NCBI GenBank assembly: GCA_928724745.1
Contig: CAKMXJ010000032.1
Location: 1,364,001 to 1,428,000 of the forward strand
Length of the DNA: 64,000 bases
Origin: Anthracocystis setariae
Lineage: Eukaryota; Basidiomycota; Ustilaginomycetes; Ustilaginales; Ustilaginaceae
Direction of reading: 5' to 3'
The notes under the pieces were generated by a model, which saw only the letters and a program-made list of their open reading frames with translations, did not search any database and was not told the DNA's origin. Below are positions 22,715-31,384 of this stretch, piece after piece; the first letter of the stretch is position 1; the number at the start of each line of letters is the position of its first letter. Position numbers and translations under genes: made by a program.

Positions 22715-23051
22715 GAGTGAGGTAGAGAGATGGTGGTTCGGAAGGTGGTGAGGAGAACAAAGCGGAACTGACCAAATCGGCGCGCTCAGCTTTCCGATAA
22801 AAAAATTTTCACACTCACACGTGACGCGTTAAAAATGCTTAATAATCAACATCATTTTCTACGTATATGTGAGATCTATCGAAACTTGCTGGTGGTAGTA
22901 CTTGTCCTCACGATCATGCAGAAGCAAATGCCGGGACCGAAAACTGTGATTGTAATGCAAAGTTGTTTACTCATCGGCGTCGTACAAACTTAAACCCCAC
23001 ATTCCGGCCCACAACAACCGCTTCTTGCCGACGAAACCAGCTTGTACAACC

Positions 23052-24323
23052 ATGAACACCGACAACGCTCACACGCTCCTCGGAAACTTCCCGGAGGAGC
23101 TCCGGGAAGGCATAATCAACCTCTCCGGCACCATCAATACCAACCGTTCACAGTCCGAGGTCAGCGGAGTACCTGAAATTCAACTCCCGGCAACATCCCT
23201 CGGTCCCTATGCCTGGTCTCCTAGCCCACCTCGCTATGTGCCTTCTCCTGTACATAGCTCACAAGTTCTGCTGCCGTCGCCGTCACCATCACAAGCAATA
23301 CCAAGTCAAGTTCCACCACACACGATCACAGTTCAATGGGTTCGAAACAAGCTAGATGAAATGGCAAGGTTTCCTAGCAAGACACAGCCCCCGTGGGATC
23401 CTGTCTCTACCGACGACGTGGTGAGGTCTGTGGTAGCTCACAATCCTAACGTTGAGACTGCGAGCGCTGATAAAGGGAAGGCCTGGGATCGCGCTACGAT
23501 TGAATTCAGCATCAAGGCCGCTCAACAGGGACTGCCATTGCGATCTGAGCGTGGCATCAAGAGAAAGATCAGCGAACTAGCCAAGGCTCGCAAGACTCGA
23601 TCGCTGAGGAACAGCAGATCAACAGGAATCACTGAACATCGTACCGAGATCGAGTCCATGCTTGACAAATTCAACGAGTCGGTGTCAGCTCGAGCCTCAA
23701 GAGGTTCTCAACCACGCGCGGACAATACAGAACAACAAGAGGATCGGGATAGGTTGGCACACAGGCTCAGACAGCATCAAGACATGGTTCATGACGACTT
23801 CGAGGCACTACCTGATCCACCTCCGCATGGCGCTGTCGCAAGATCAATGACCACGCTTCGAGAACGCCGTAGGTCAGCTTCAAACTCGCACGGAGAGTCA
23901 GACGAGGATCTCTTCACAGGACCAAGCCGCAAGCGCGCACGCAACACATCGGACGTACTAGGTGAGTTAACTCGAAGCACACAAGAGTATCGCGAATGGG
24001 AGAAGGACTTCAAGATGCAGCAACTTGAACTGTTCAAGTCGCAGGTCGAAGCAAACAACAGGCACACAGAGGCAATGCAGCAGCAGCTAAACCAGCATGC
24101 TGAGTTGATGGCAGCGATGCTGGGTCTTATTCAAGGCAGGCACGGGGGTCTTAGTACTAGGTCAACAGCTTCGATTCCAACTACTCTCGACACCATCAAG
24201 GCCTCTCCTCGCCGCAACCGCTGTGCTGCTCCTCCTCCTCAAGATCAAGAATCGCCTTCGGCAAGAAGGCATCACCGCTCCGACTTCACTCGCATCACAA
24301 GGTCTCGAAGTCGTGGTCTTTAG
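23052..24323 (+). CDS. Harbinger-type companion protein, Myb/SANT-like DNA-binding
   Basis: A 423-residue protein from the ATG at 23052 (the open frame above it has no ATG). The N-terminus is Pro/Ser-rich. At about residues 115-180 there is a trihelix/Myb-like stretch with WDPVSTDDVVRSVV and KGKAWDRATIEF followed by a basic KRKISELAKARKTRSLR patch. A Gln/Glu/Lys-rich coiled coil (around residues 305-365) suggests oligomerisation. In PIF/Harbinger elements a second gene of this kind binds the transposon ends and brings the transposase into the nucleus. Its stop is 28 bp from the convergent transposase stop. It is intact here. The Myb assignment is from sequence pattern, not from a profile search. 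Confidence 0.65.
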   Translation: MNTDNAHTLLGNFPEELREGIINLSGTINTNRSQSEVSGVPEIQLPATSLGPYAWSPSPPRYVPSPVHSSQVLLPSPSPSQAIPSQVPPHTITVQWVRNKLDEMARFPSKTQPPWDPVSTDDVVRSVVAHNPNVETASADKGKAWDRATIEFSIKAAQQGLPLRSERGIKRKISELAKARKTRSLRNSRSTGITEHRTEIESMLDKFNESVSARASRGSQPRADNTEQQEDRDRLAHRLRQHQDMVHDDFEALPDPPPHGAVARSMTTLRERRRSASNSHGESDEDLFTGPSRKRARNTSDVLGELTRSTQEYREWEKDFKMQQLELFKSQVEANNRHTEAMQQQLNQHAELMAAMLGLIQGRHGGLSTRSTASIPTTLDTIKASPRRNRCAAPPPQDQESPSARRHHRSDFTRITRSRSRGL

Positions 24324-24351
24324 CTTATCATTCATGTATATAGAACGCAAT

Positions 24352-24880
24352 CTAAAGTACATATTCTACCTGAAGAGCTTCTTCGCTATCGGCCATCGTG
24401 AGTGAATTGATACCCGTCTGATCAAGCTGAGGGTTGGGTTGGGGATGAGCATATGCTACTCGAGGACGAGAGAAGTACTCCTCGACTGTAGGAGGATCGC
24501 AGTGCATAGTCTTACTCACAATGTTACCTATGCAGCATGTCTTGGCGTTGTACAGTATGATACTTACGAGGTAATCCTTTCCGACGGGGCTCAGACCCGT
24601 CTTCTGCTGCCTCTTGACATCGAACCGAGGCCATTGACCAGGTATCAAGCCGATAGACCATTCCACTTGTACTCTGAACTTGTTCATTACATAGTTAAAG
24701 TTCGACTGGTAGTCTGCGATGATGTTACCCCGAATCTTTGTGAGTATTGCCGACGATACTCCATAAGCCTGGTCCCCATACAAGTACATCTGCTTCCCGT
24801 CCTCCGTCTTAGCATGCGCTTGAGCCCATTGAGCCAGCTTCTGAGCGTGTGGAATGCGGCTGTCATGAACAGGCCCGAGG
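24352..24880 (-). pseudogene. PIF/Harbinger DDE transposase, 3' half (separated by the retrotransposon insertion)
   Basis: The C-terminal 176 codons of the transposase, continuing in frame from the 5' half at 33657-32906 once the LTR element and one TACGG copy are discounted (752 + 529 = 1,281 nt, 427 codons with the stop). It contains the second catalytic Asp in GPVHDS, an LYGDQAYG motif of the DDE_4 family and the likely third residue, Glu, in VEWSIGLIPG. The stop TAG is at 24354-24352. It has no start codon of its own, because the reading frame above it enters the LTR. Confidence 0.85.
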
Positions 24881-24885
24881 TACGG
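24881..24885. repeat. target site duplication of the LTR element, left copy (TACGG)
   Basis: TACGG immediately precedes the left LTR and recurs directly after the right LTR at 32906-32910. Five bases is the usual duplication made by Ty3/gypsy integrases. Confidence 0.93.
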
Positions 24886-25054
24886 TGTCGAGACGTTACT
24901 CGAGTCAAGTGATATAAGTGGAAGTAGATGGTAGTATTCCTCGAAGAAGCTAACAGGCGGATTGAGCGGGAATATCCCGCTCAGCCGACTGTTAGATCGG
25001 CAAATGACTACTAAATACACAAGTGAGCGGGTCAGGAACTGAGCGATCACGACA
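24886..25054 (-). repeat. 3' LTR (169 bp)
   Basis: Starts TGTCGAGAC and ends ATCACGACA on the plus strand; the ends are short inverted repeats (TGTCG/CGACA). I compared it base by base with 32737-32905 and found no difference. It contains a palindrome, TGAGCGGGA-ATA-TCCCGCTCA, at 24963-24983. Confidence 0.95.
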
Positions 25055-25066
25055 TCCCCCCCCTCC
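25055..25066 (-). other. polypurine tract of the LTR element
   Basis: Read on the minus strand this is GGAGGGGGGGGA, directly touching the 3' LTR. This is the expected position and composition for the primer of plus-strand DNA synthesis. Confidence 0.9.
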
Positions 25067-25166
25067 GGAGAGAGCCGAGGAAGCGTGACATGAAACGACA
25101 AGTGACTGGTAGCGTGCGAGACTGATCCTAAACTGTAACGGAAGACGAGAACGAAGTCGAAAACAA

Positions 25167-25370
25167 GTGCGAGGCTGATCCGGAGCTTTGACGGGACGGA
25201 ACGAGACGGAAACAAGAGAGATGGGAAGCGGAGTTGGGCGGAACGAAACTCTATGGCGATCCGGGATGGTGCGAGGCTGATCCGGAGCTTTGACGGGACG
25301 GAACGAGACGGAAACAAGAGAGATGGGAAGCGGAGTTGGGCGGAACGAAACTCTATGGCGATCCGGGATG
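25167..25370 (-). repeat. two perfect 102-bp tandem copies in the retrotransposon 3' region
   Basis: Copy 1 is 25167-25268 and copy 2 is 25269-25370; they are identical by eye. They lie between the end of pol and the polypurine tract. The region has no supported gene. Confidence 0.93.
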
Positions 25371-25475
25371 AGCTAATGGATGGGTGATGGCTACGGCGGC
25401 GGCGGAGATGGTCACGGTCGGATGTCGAGGTGTTGTGCAGGGAGGTGATCAAGGACGTTGCGTGGCGAGGCGAAA

Positions 25476-28400
25476 CTAGGTAGTCATGCCTACGTCATCT
25501 GCGCCGCCGTCACGTTCGAGCCTTGAGAGGGCGTCGACATTGGCGTGCGCCTTCCCGGGTTTGTATCTGAACTCAAGGCAATCCAACCACGGCATCAAGT
25601 AAGCTCGAAGCCGCTCAATCCGTGGAGTGAACTGCTTCTGGCTGTGTGAGGGAGAGCGAAGGACGGCTCCGAGGGGGCTGTGATCCGTGACCACTATGAT
25701 CCTCTTCGCTCCGTCCAAGTAGTGCTGGAATCGGCGGAGCGCCCACGCAAGACAGGAAATTTCGAGTTCGATTGCCACCATCTTCGATTCTGCCGGCGAC
25801 GTGGTGGTCGAGATGAACGCTATGGGGCGCTCGACGAGGCCGTCGCCATTGCCATCGCCTTGATCGGTCGTGGGGGAGTGACTGTGAGAAGAGGGCTGAA
25901 CGACGAGGCTGGATGTCTCAGTATCAACCGGGACGTTTTGCCCCTGTTGTGACGGCGGTGGTGGCGTGGACACATCTCGCAGCCTCCAGTCATTGAGAAC
26001 GTCGTTGCAGTGTCCAGCCTCGATCTCTTCTGCCGGCTCCCAAGTCGGTCGAGGGTCGTCCTTCCACTTGACGTGGTACTGTCGGCGACCTCGGTGGGTG
26101 CGCTCCCCGACAATGCGCTCAACCTCCCACTCTACCTCCTGATTCTGCTGCCCTTCCCCCGTGACTGGAGTGGCTTCCAGCGGTCGTCCGAAGGGATCTG
26201 GCGAGGTCGGGGCAAGGTCGAGTTGGGAGATGTCGAAGAGTGAGTCCACCACGAGGTCCGGAGGCAGTTGAAGTTTAACCCGATGGTCCGAGAGGACCTC
26301 TTCGACAGCATAGGGACCCGCTTTGATTGGATCCAGCTTTGGGAAGCGGGTTGAGGCCAGGAGCGGACGGTCTCTGAGACGGATGAAGACCTTATCGCCG
26401 ACCCTCAATTTCGGCAGCGGACGGTGTCGACGATTGTATGACTGTTGGTCTACTACTCCGTGATTAAGGGTCTGCTGCCAGGCAGCTTCCACCCGAGCTT
26501 TGGCGATCGCCAGTCGGTCCTCGTTTGTCTCTGTCGAGACAGATGGGAGGACCGCTTCCTCCGTAGTGGTGATGTACACCATATTGAAAGGAGTCTCGCC
26601 TGTCACTACTGACGGCGTGCGATTGATGGCGAGCTCGGCGGCAGGTAGGTACGACGCCCAGTCCTCTGGATGGTCGATGGCGAGGGCGCGGAGGACTCGC
26701 TGTAGGGTCTGAATGTGACGCTCCACAGGGTTCGCTTGTTGATGGTAGGGGGCTGACGGTTGTAAGACAGCGCCGACGGCTGCTGCGAACCTCTGACCCA
26801 CTTGCCCCATGAAGCGAGTGTCTGAATCGGACACTATCACCTTGGGCCTCCATCCTCTTCGCAATACCATCGATGACAACATCTCATATAGGTCGGTGGC
26901 TGTGGCTCGCGACGTACAGAGGTGAGTCAAAATCATCCGAGAAAAGAGGTCAACTACAACGAGAACGGCATCATGACCCTCACACTCTGGGAGTCCTAGG
27001 AGCAGATCAACCGAGATGGTGTGGAAAGGGTAAGAGGCGGCCAGTCTCCTCTCGAGGCTCAATTCTCCAGCGCGTTTATCCAGCTTCGTCCTTAAGCACG
27101 TCGGGCAGTTGTCAATATAAGTTTGACATAGCTTCGCGAGGTGTGGGTGATGGTAATCACGGAGACGCATGAGTGTCTTCTGGGCGGCGAAGTGACCGTC
27201 GTCATGATGTTCGACCAACAGGTCCTTGAGCTCGTCGACGGATACACACAACTTCCGGAGTGAACGCTTCGGACCCACATAGACCAACGTGCCTTCTTGA
27301 ATCTCGTAGCCAAGCTTGTCCTCCCCCCTCTCCAGAGCCTCGATGATAGGCTTCAGGACTCGATCTCGTCGTTGCCGGTCAAGTGCGGGAGTGGGAGTGG
27401 GATGCACGAGATGGCTCTGAGCCTCGTCTACGGGTTGGGGCAGCTTTTGGTGGAGAGCCGCGGCGAAGGCTTGTCCGGACGCATCGACGTACAAATAGAA
27501 TGGTCGAGTGTAGTCGGGATAAGCGAGGACCGGGGGCGAGGATAGGGCTAACTTGAGGGAGATGAGGGCCTTTTCGCACTCGTCGGACCATTCCAGCTTG
27601 ACTCTATTAGCCGTCGTCCTTACATCTTCCTGGTCGACAAGGTGCCATTTGTCCCCAAACTTCTTGTACCTATGCCCTTTCAGCAGGGACGTGAGCGGCG
27701 CAGCCTTGGCGGCGTAGCCTGGGATGAAGTCACGATAATAGTTGAAAAGACCTAGGACGTGGTACAATTGCTGAAGTGTGCGGGGCGAGGCAAGCTCGCG
27801 AACTGCAGAGGCGCGATCCTGGAGGACGGAGATACCCGACGTGGACACATGTCGACCGAGCAGGGACAACTCGGACAGTGCGAAGCGGCACTTTGTTGGC
27901 GAAAACTTGAGGCCGACAGCTTTCGCCGTCGATAAAAGCTTGTCCAGTGACGCAGCGTGTTGTTCCAGTGTTGACGAAAACACAACGACGTCGTCCAAGT
28001 AGACCAGCGCCTCTGTCCAACGCATGCTCCCTAAGAGTTGGTCCATGAAACGTTGGAAGAAGGCTGGCGCGTTTCTCAGACCGAAGGGTATTCTCTTGTA
28101 TTGGAAGAGGCCCCTGTGACAGACGAATGCCGTTTTCCACTTATCTTCCGGGTTGATGTCGATCTGGTGGTACCCTCGAATGGCATCCAGTGCGGAGAAG
28201 TACTGATTGCTAGCGAGTGCTTCGAAGACGTCATCAATCCGTGGAAGAGGGTATCGGTCTGGGACGGTTGACAAGTTGAGTCCCCTGTAGTCGACGCAGA
28301 AACGCCACTTATGTCCCTGTCGGACGAGGAGCACTGGATAGGAGACACAGGAGGATGACGGCTCTATGACATCCCAGTCGAGGAGCTGGTCGAGCGTGTC

Positions 28401-29657
28401 CTCTATCACGCGTCTCTTGTCTGGGCTGACTCGGCGAGGGGCTTCGGGTTTGAGCGCGTCCGGTTCTGTGAGAGGAATATGCATGGAGACACCCTTGACC
28501 CGGCCCGGCTTACCGTCCAGTGAGAAAGCGTCGATGTGGCGCCGGAGGACGGACACGACGGCTTCGTGAGGACGGTTGTTTTTGTCCAGTCCCACTTCCC
28601 AGATGTCGTCCACTTTGCTTGTGGACGGCCTTTGAGGCGGACGGCGAGCCAGCTCATCGTCAGCAAAGTCCAGAGGCTCGGCCGAAACGTCGTCTTGACT
28701 GTTGGCGGCGAGACAGGCAGCGGCCCGGTCGGGAACCGGAGGATCAACGTTGTCGCCGTGTGGCGCCAAGTGGAAGCTGCCTGCACGACTTGAGGTGTCA
28801 TCCGGTCCCAACGGTGTCGCCTCGCCCAGAAGGAAGTCAGCATGCACCGAATAAGTCGTCGCCCCCAAGTTTGTGACTAGCACCCGGTCGGTGTCTCGGT
28901 CCAAGACTGTTGAGGGGAGAGTCAATTGCACGCTTGAGTCCTCCGTTAACCACGCCGCGCCTGGAAGCGTATACGTCGCCGAATCGCGGATGTGGTGCGC
29001 TACCTCTAGCCAGGAGTGAGATTGAGCCGGGACGAGAGTGTCTGCCTTCGCCGTGACAGCCTTGTTGACGACCTTGGCTGAAAGCTCGCGGCCTCTGGAG
29101 TCATGGACGGGAAAGGATACGTCCTTTACCCAGGCACGACCTTCTGAGACGTCGATGATCATCCCGATAGAGTGGATGACGTCGAGTCCAAGGCAGATTC
29201 CCGGCGCAAAGTCTTTCACGACGTGAAAGTCTGTGGAAGAACAGAGTCGGATGGGATCATCTCTTCGTCGTCCTTGAATACTGAACGGAAGAGTGACGAA
29301 CCCGAGCGAGCGTCCACTGCCGATGCCGTTGATCCCTATTCCTGGTCCGTTAATTGGCCTGAGGCAGAGTTCGTCCACAAGACGCTCGTCCAGGATCGAC
29401 AGTGTGGATCCAGTGTCGACGAGGGAAAGGCGGGGAAGCTCTCCTTTTAGACTCACATACGCAGTGGTGGGCAGGTGTCCTGTCCACGCGCGCCCAGATC
29501 CCGTTAGCTTTGCCGTAGGCAGGTGTACGTCAATAGCATTTGGATTGTTGTTGCGGACCTTGGGCTCGACCGTGAGACTTGTGAGGTCCGGATCAATCGA
29601 GTATGCACCCAACTTTGAGCTGGCGTCGCTGGGACGCTGATGAAGAGAGGAAGGCAC
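25476..29657 (-). CDS. pol: Ty3/gypsy Pol polyprotein with rearranged (split) RNase H
   Basis: About 1,393 codons. Order: aspartic protease (LSLVDTGSTLSILD, DTG at about 81-83); reverse transcriptase (YLDD motif near 553); the first part of RNase H only (FYLYVDASGQAFAAALHQ, about 718-737); integrase zinc domain (HHDDGHF...CPTC, about 812-852); integrase core (ISVDLLLG, VSDSDTRF, NPVERHI; D, D, E at about 880-980); chromodomain (VEWEVERIVGER...YHVKWKD...TWEPAEE, about 1175-1210); and at the C-terminus the remainder of RNase H (RPIAFIS, ELEISCLAWAL, VVTDHSPL, NVDALSR, about 1275-1378). The normal order puts all of RNase H before integrase. The frame has no ATG at its listed start (GTG at 29657) and is open further upstream across the gag stop, in the -1 frame relative to gag, so expression by frameshifting is likely. 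No stop or frameshift damages it. Confidence 0.92.
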   Translation of the reverse strand: MPSSLHQRPSDASSKLGAYSIDPDLTSLTVEPKVRNNNPNAIDVHLPTAKLTGSGRAWTGHLPTTAYVSLKGELPRLSLVDTGSTLSILDERLVDELCLRPINGPGIGINGIGSGRSLGFVTLPFSIQGRRRDDPIRLCSSTDFHVVKDFAPGICLGLDVIHSIGMIIDVSEGRAWVKDVSFPVHDSRGRELSAKVVNKAVTAKADTLVPAQSHSWLEVAHHIRDSATYTLPGAAWLTEDSSVQLTLPSTVLDRDTDRVLVTNLGATTYSVHADFLLGEATPLGPDDTSSRAGSFHLAPHGDNVDPPVPDRAAACLAANSQDDVSAEPLDFADDELARRPPQRPSTSKVDDIWEVGLDKNNRPHEAVVSVLRRHIDAFSLDGKPGRVKGVSMHIPLTEPDALKPEAPRRVSPDKRRVIEDTLDQLLDWDVIEPSSSCVSYPVLLVRQGHKWRFCVDYRGLNLSTVPDRYPLPRIDDVFEALASNQYFSALDAIRGYHQIDINPEDKWKTAFVCHRGLFQYKRIPFGLRNAPAFFQRFMDQLLGSMRWTEALVYLDDVVVFSSTLEQHAASLDKLLSTAKAVGLKFSPTKCRFALSELSLLGRHVSTSGISVLQDRASAVRELASPRTLQQLYHVLGLFNYYRDFIPGYAAKAAPLTSLLKGHRYKKFGDKWHLVDQEDVRTTANRVKLEWSDECEKALISLKLALSSPPVLAYPDYTRPFYLYVDASGQAFAAALHQKLPQPVDEAQSHLVHPTPTPALDRQRRDRVLKPIIEALERGEDKLGYEIQEGTLVYVGPKRSLRKLCVSVDELKDLLVEHHDDGHFAAQKTLMRLRDYHHPHLAKLCQTYIDNCPTCLRTKLDKRAGELSLERRLAASYPFHTISVDLLLGLPECEGHDAVLVVVDLFSRMILTHLCTSRATATDLYEMLSSMVLRRGWRPKVIVSDSDTRFMGQVGQRFAAAVGAVLQPSAPYHQQANPVERHIQTLQRVLRALAIDHPEDWASYLPAAELAINRTPSVVTGETPFNMVYITTTEEAVLPSVSTETNEDRLAIAKARVEAAWQQTLNHGVVDQQSYNRRHRPLPKLRVGDKVFIRLRDRPLLASTRFPKLDPIKAGPYAVEEVLSDHRVKLQLPPDLVVDSLFDISQLDLAPTSPDPFGRPLEATPVTGEGQQNQEVEWEVERIVGERTHRGRRQYHVKWKDDPRPTWEPAEEIEAGHCNDVLNDWRLRDVSTPPPPSQQGQNVPVDTETSSLVVQPSSHSHSPTTDQGDGNGDGLVERPIAFISTTTSPAESKMVAIELEISCLAWALRRFQHYLDGAKRIIVVTDHSPLGAVLRSPSHSQKQFTPRIERLRAYLMPWLDCLEFRYKPGKAHANVDALSRLERDGGADDVGMTT

Positions 29658-29836
29658 GGCGACGGTCGCGTGGAACGATGATGCTGTCGCCGACGATGTA
29701 TGGGAGGTGGGGGCGGAGGGAGAGATGTTATGAGCGGCCGCGCTTAGGGAGTGCGCGCCGCTGTCATGCTCGTGGGTGTTTTCGGCGTCGATGTGACGCC
29801 GAATGTCTTCCCCACGTCGTCCTGAGGCGTCGCCAT

Positions 29837-31384
29837 CTAGTTTAGAGACCTCGCGGTCTGTCCTTTCCCCGACGAATGAGTCGAGCAGGGAGTGTCGCGC
29901 GAACGATATGAGGAGTCTGAAGAGCTGCCCGACGACCCAAAGGACAGATCAGGACTGGGGCTGTCGTCGTCGTCGATTTCGATGGGCACTTCATTGAAGA
30001 TGGGATACCCATACGCCCTAGCGAACTCCAACTCGGCCCTAGCTCCATAATCCATGCTGTGGGCCTCGGCTTTGACCTGAGGGACAACATGGTCATGCTC
30101 GAAGTCAAAGTGGGACTGGTGACATTGCCGACAGTTTCGACCGAGGTATATGGTCTTACCAGAGTGAGGCATGCGGTACGCCCTCACTTGGCGACCATCT
30201 CGCGTGACGTACGAGACGTTTTCTGGACGGTACGTGTCCGCCAGCGACGCCGCAGGTCCGCCCGGAGGGACGTTCGGCTGCGTCCTGGTAGCGACGACTC
30301 GAGATGTTGTCTGCTGGACCCAGGCATCGTCAGGCAATGGCATGGAGCCCCTGGAGCCCCCAGAGGTTGAAGAGCTGGGCACGGCTGTGTTCTTCAGGGG
30401 GCATTTATTGGCAATACGCCATGATGCCTCTAACGACTTCAATTCCGTGAGAAGTTCATGAGGGTTGGGCGAGGGGCTGAGGTGAGACCTGACGAGCACG
30501 ATGAACGAGTCAGGCAGGCCAAGACGAATCTCTTGAGTGAGATCGGCGGGATTGCGATCAGGGTAGGCGGCGCGGAGCATGGCCAGTTTGTCATAGAAGT
30601 ATGACTGTACTGACTCTTCGGACCACTTCCATTTCCTCTGATCCGCGGCCCTACGAGCCATGCCACTATCAGGGCGGAAAGCAATGCAGAGCTCCTCGTC
30701 CCAGGCCTTCCAGCCAATGTGAAGTCGTTGTCGCTTCTCGGGAGATAACAGCTGGTACCATGACGATGCGACGCCGCGGAGGCAGAGAGGGAGCGTCTGG
30801 ATGATGGCGTCTTCCCAGTCCCTGTCCATACGGCTGTCCACTAGAGCTCCGACGCGACTCCTGAAGAATTCGAGGCCCTCAGGCGTTCCATCGTAGTAAC
30901 CGATGTCGTCGGGCTTGACAGTCGGCAACTTACGGATGGGGACGGCCTGACCGGGAGCGACAGAGGTCGGCCACACGTTCTGAGGAAACGAGGGGTGCTG
31001 CTGAGGTTGCTGTCGCTGTCCGGTGCCTACGTTGTCCGAGCCATGTCCTTCGTCCTGTCGTCCTGGACGCGGAGACGACGCGTGGCGTCGTTCCTGGTTG
31101 TCGAGCAAGCGTGCCATGAGTTCGGCGTGTTGCTGAAGTTGCTGTTGCTGCTGTAACATCGACTGTTGGACCGATTCTTGAAACGACTGCTGCATGGCCG
31201 TGATGCTTTGGAGCACCGAAACCAGCGTCGCAGACGCATCGACTGTCTCCAGAGGTCCGCCGGCAGTTTGAGCTGCCCTCATCGTCTCATCGGAGACCGA
31301 AGCCGACGAGGAGCGCGGTTCCGGATCGAGTCCAGCAACGCCAGAAGTGTTAGCGCCGCGTCGAGTAGAAGTCGATCCCACCAT
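29837..31384 (-). CDS. gag: Ty3/gypsy Gag (capsid/nucleocapsid) protein
   Basis: A 515-residue protein starting at an ATG (31384) and ending TAG at 29839-29837. A Gln-rich helix (about residues 65-95) precedes a capsid-like region containing FFRSRVGALVDSRMDRDWED and a retroviral-type capsid pattern of helices (about 165-310). Near residue 415 is CRQCHQSHFDFEHDH, a C-C-H-H cluster instead of the usual CCHC nucleocapsid knuckle. Gag packages element RNA into virus-like particles. The position upstream of pol on the same strand, and between the leader and pol, supports the call more than sequence similarity does. Confidence 0.85.
   Translation of the reverse strand: MVGSTSTRRGANTSGVAGLDPEPRSSSASVSDETMRAAQTAGGPLETVDASATLVSVLQSITAMQQSFQESVQQSMLQQQQQLQQHAELMARLLDNQERRHASSPRPGRQDEGHGSDNVGTGQRQQPQQHPSFPQNVWPTSVAPGQAVPIRKLPTVKPDDIGYYDGTPEGLEFFRSRVGALVDSRMDRDWEDAIIQTLPLCLRGVASSWYQLLSPEKRQRLHIGWKAWDEELCIAFRPDSGMARRAADQRKWKWSEESVQSYFYDKLAMLRAAYPDRNPADLTQEIRLGLPDSFIVLVRSHLSPSPNPHELLTELKSLEASWRIANKCPLKNTAVPSSSTSGGSRGSMPLPDDAWVQQTTSRVVATRTQPNVPPGGPAASLADTYRPENVSYVTRDGRQVRAYRMPHSGKTIYLGRNCRQCHQSHFDFEHDHVVPQVKAEAHSMDYGARAELEFARAYGYPIFNEVPIEIDDDDSPSPDLSFGSSGSSSDSSYRSRDTPCSTHSSGKGQTARSLN

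Noticed and set aside
24352..25452. Single 366-codon minus-strand gene spanning the left LTR
   Set aside because: It is a chimera: repeat-rich 3' region and LTR sequence fused by chance in frame to the transposase 3' half.
25055..25475. Additional gene in the retrotransposon 3' region (envelope-like)
   Set aside because: Only short frames, created partly by the tandem repeat; no membrane or glycoprotein-like pattern.
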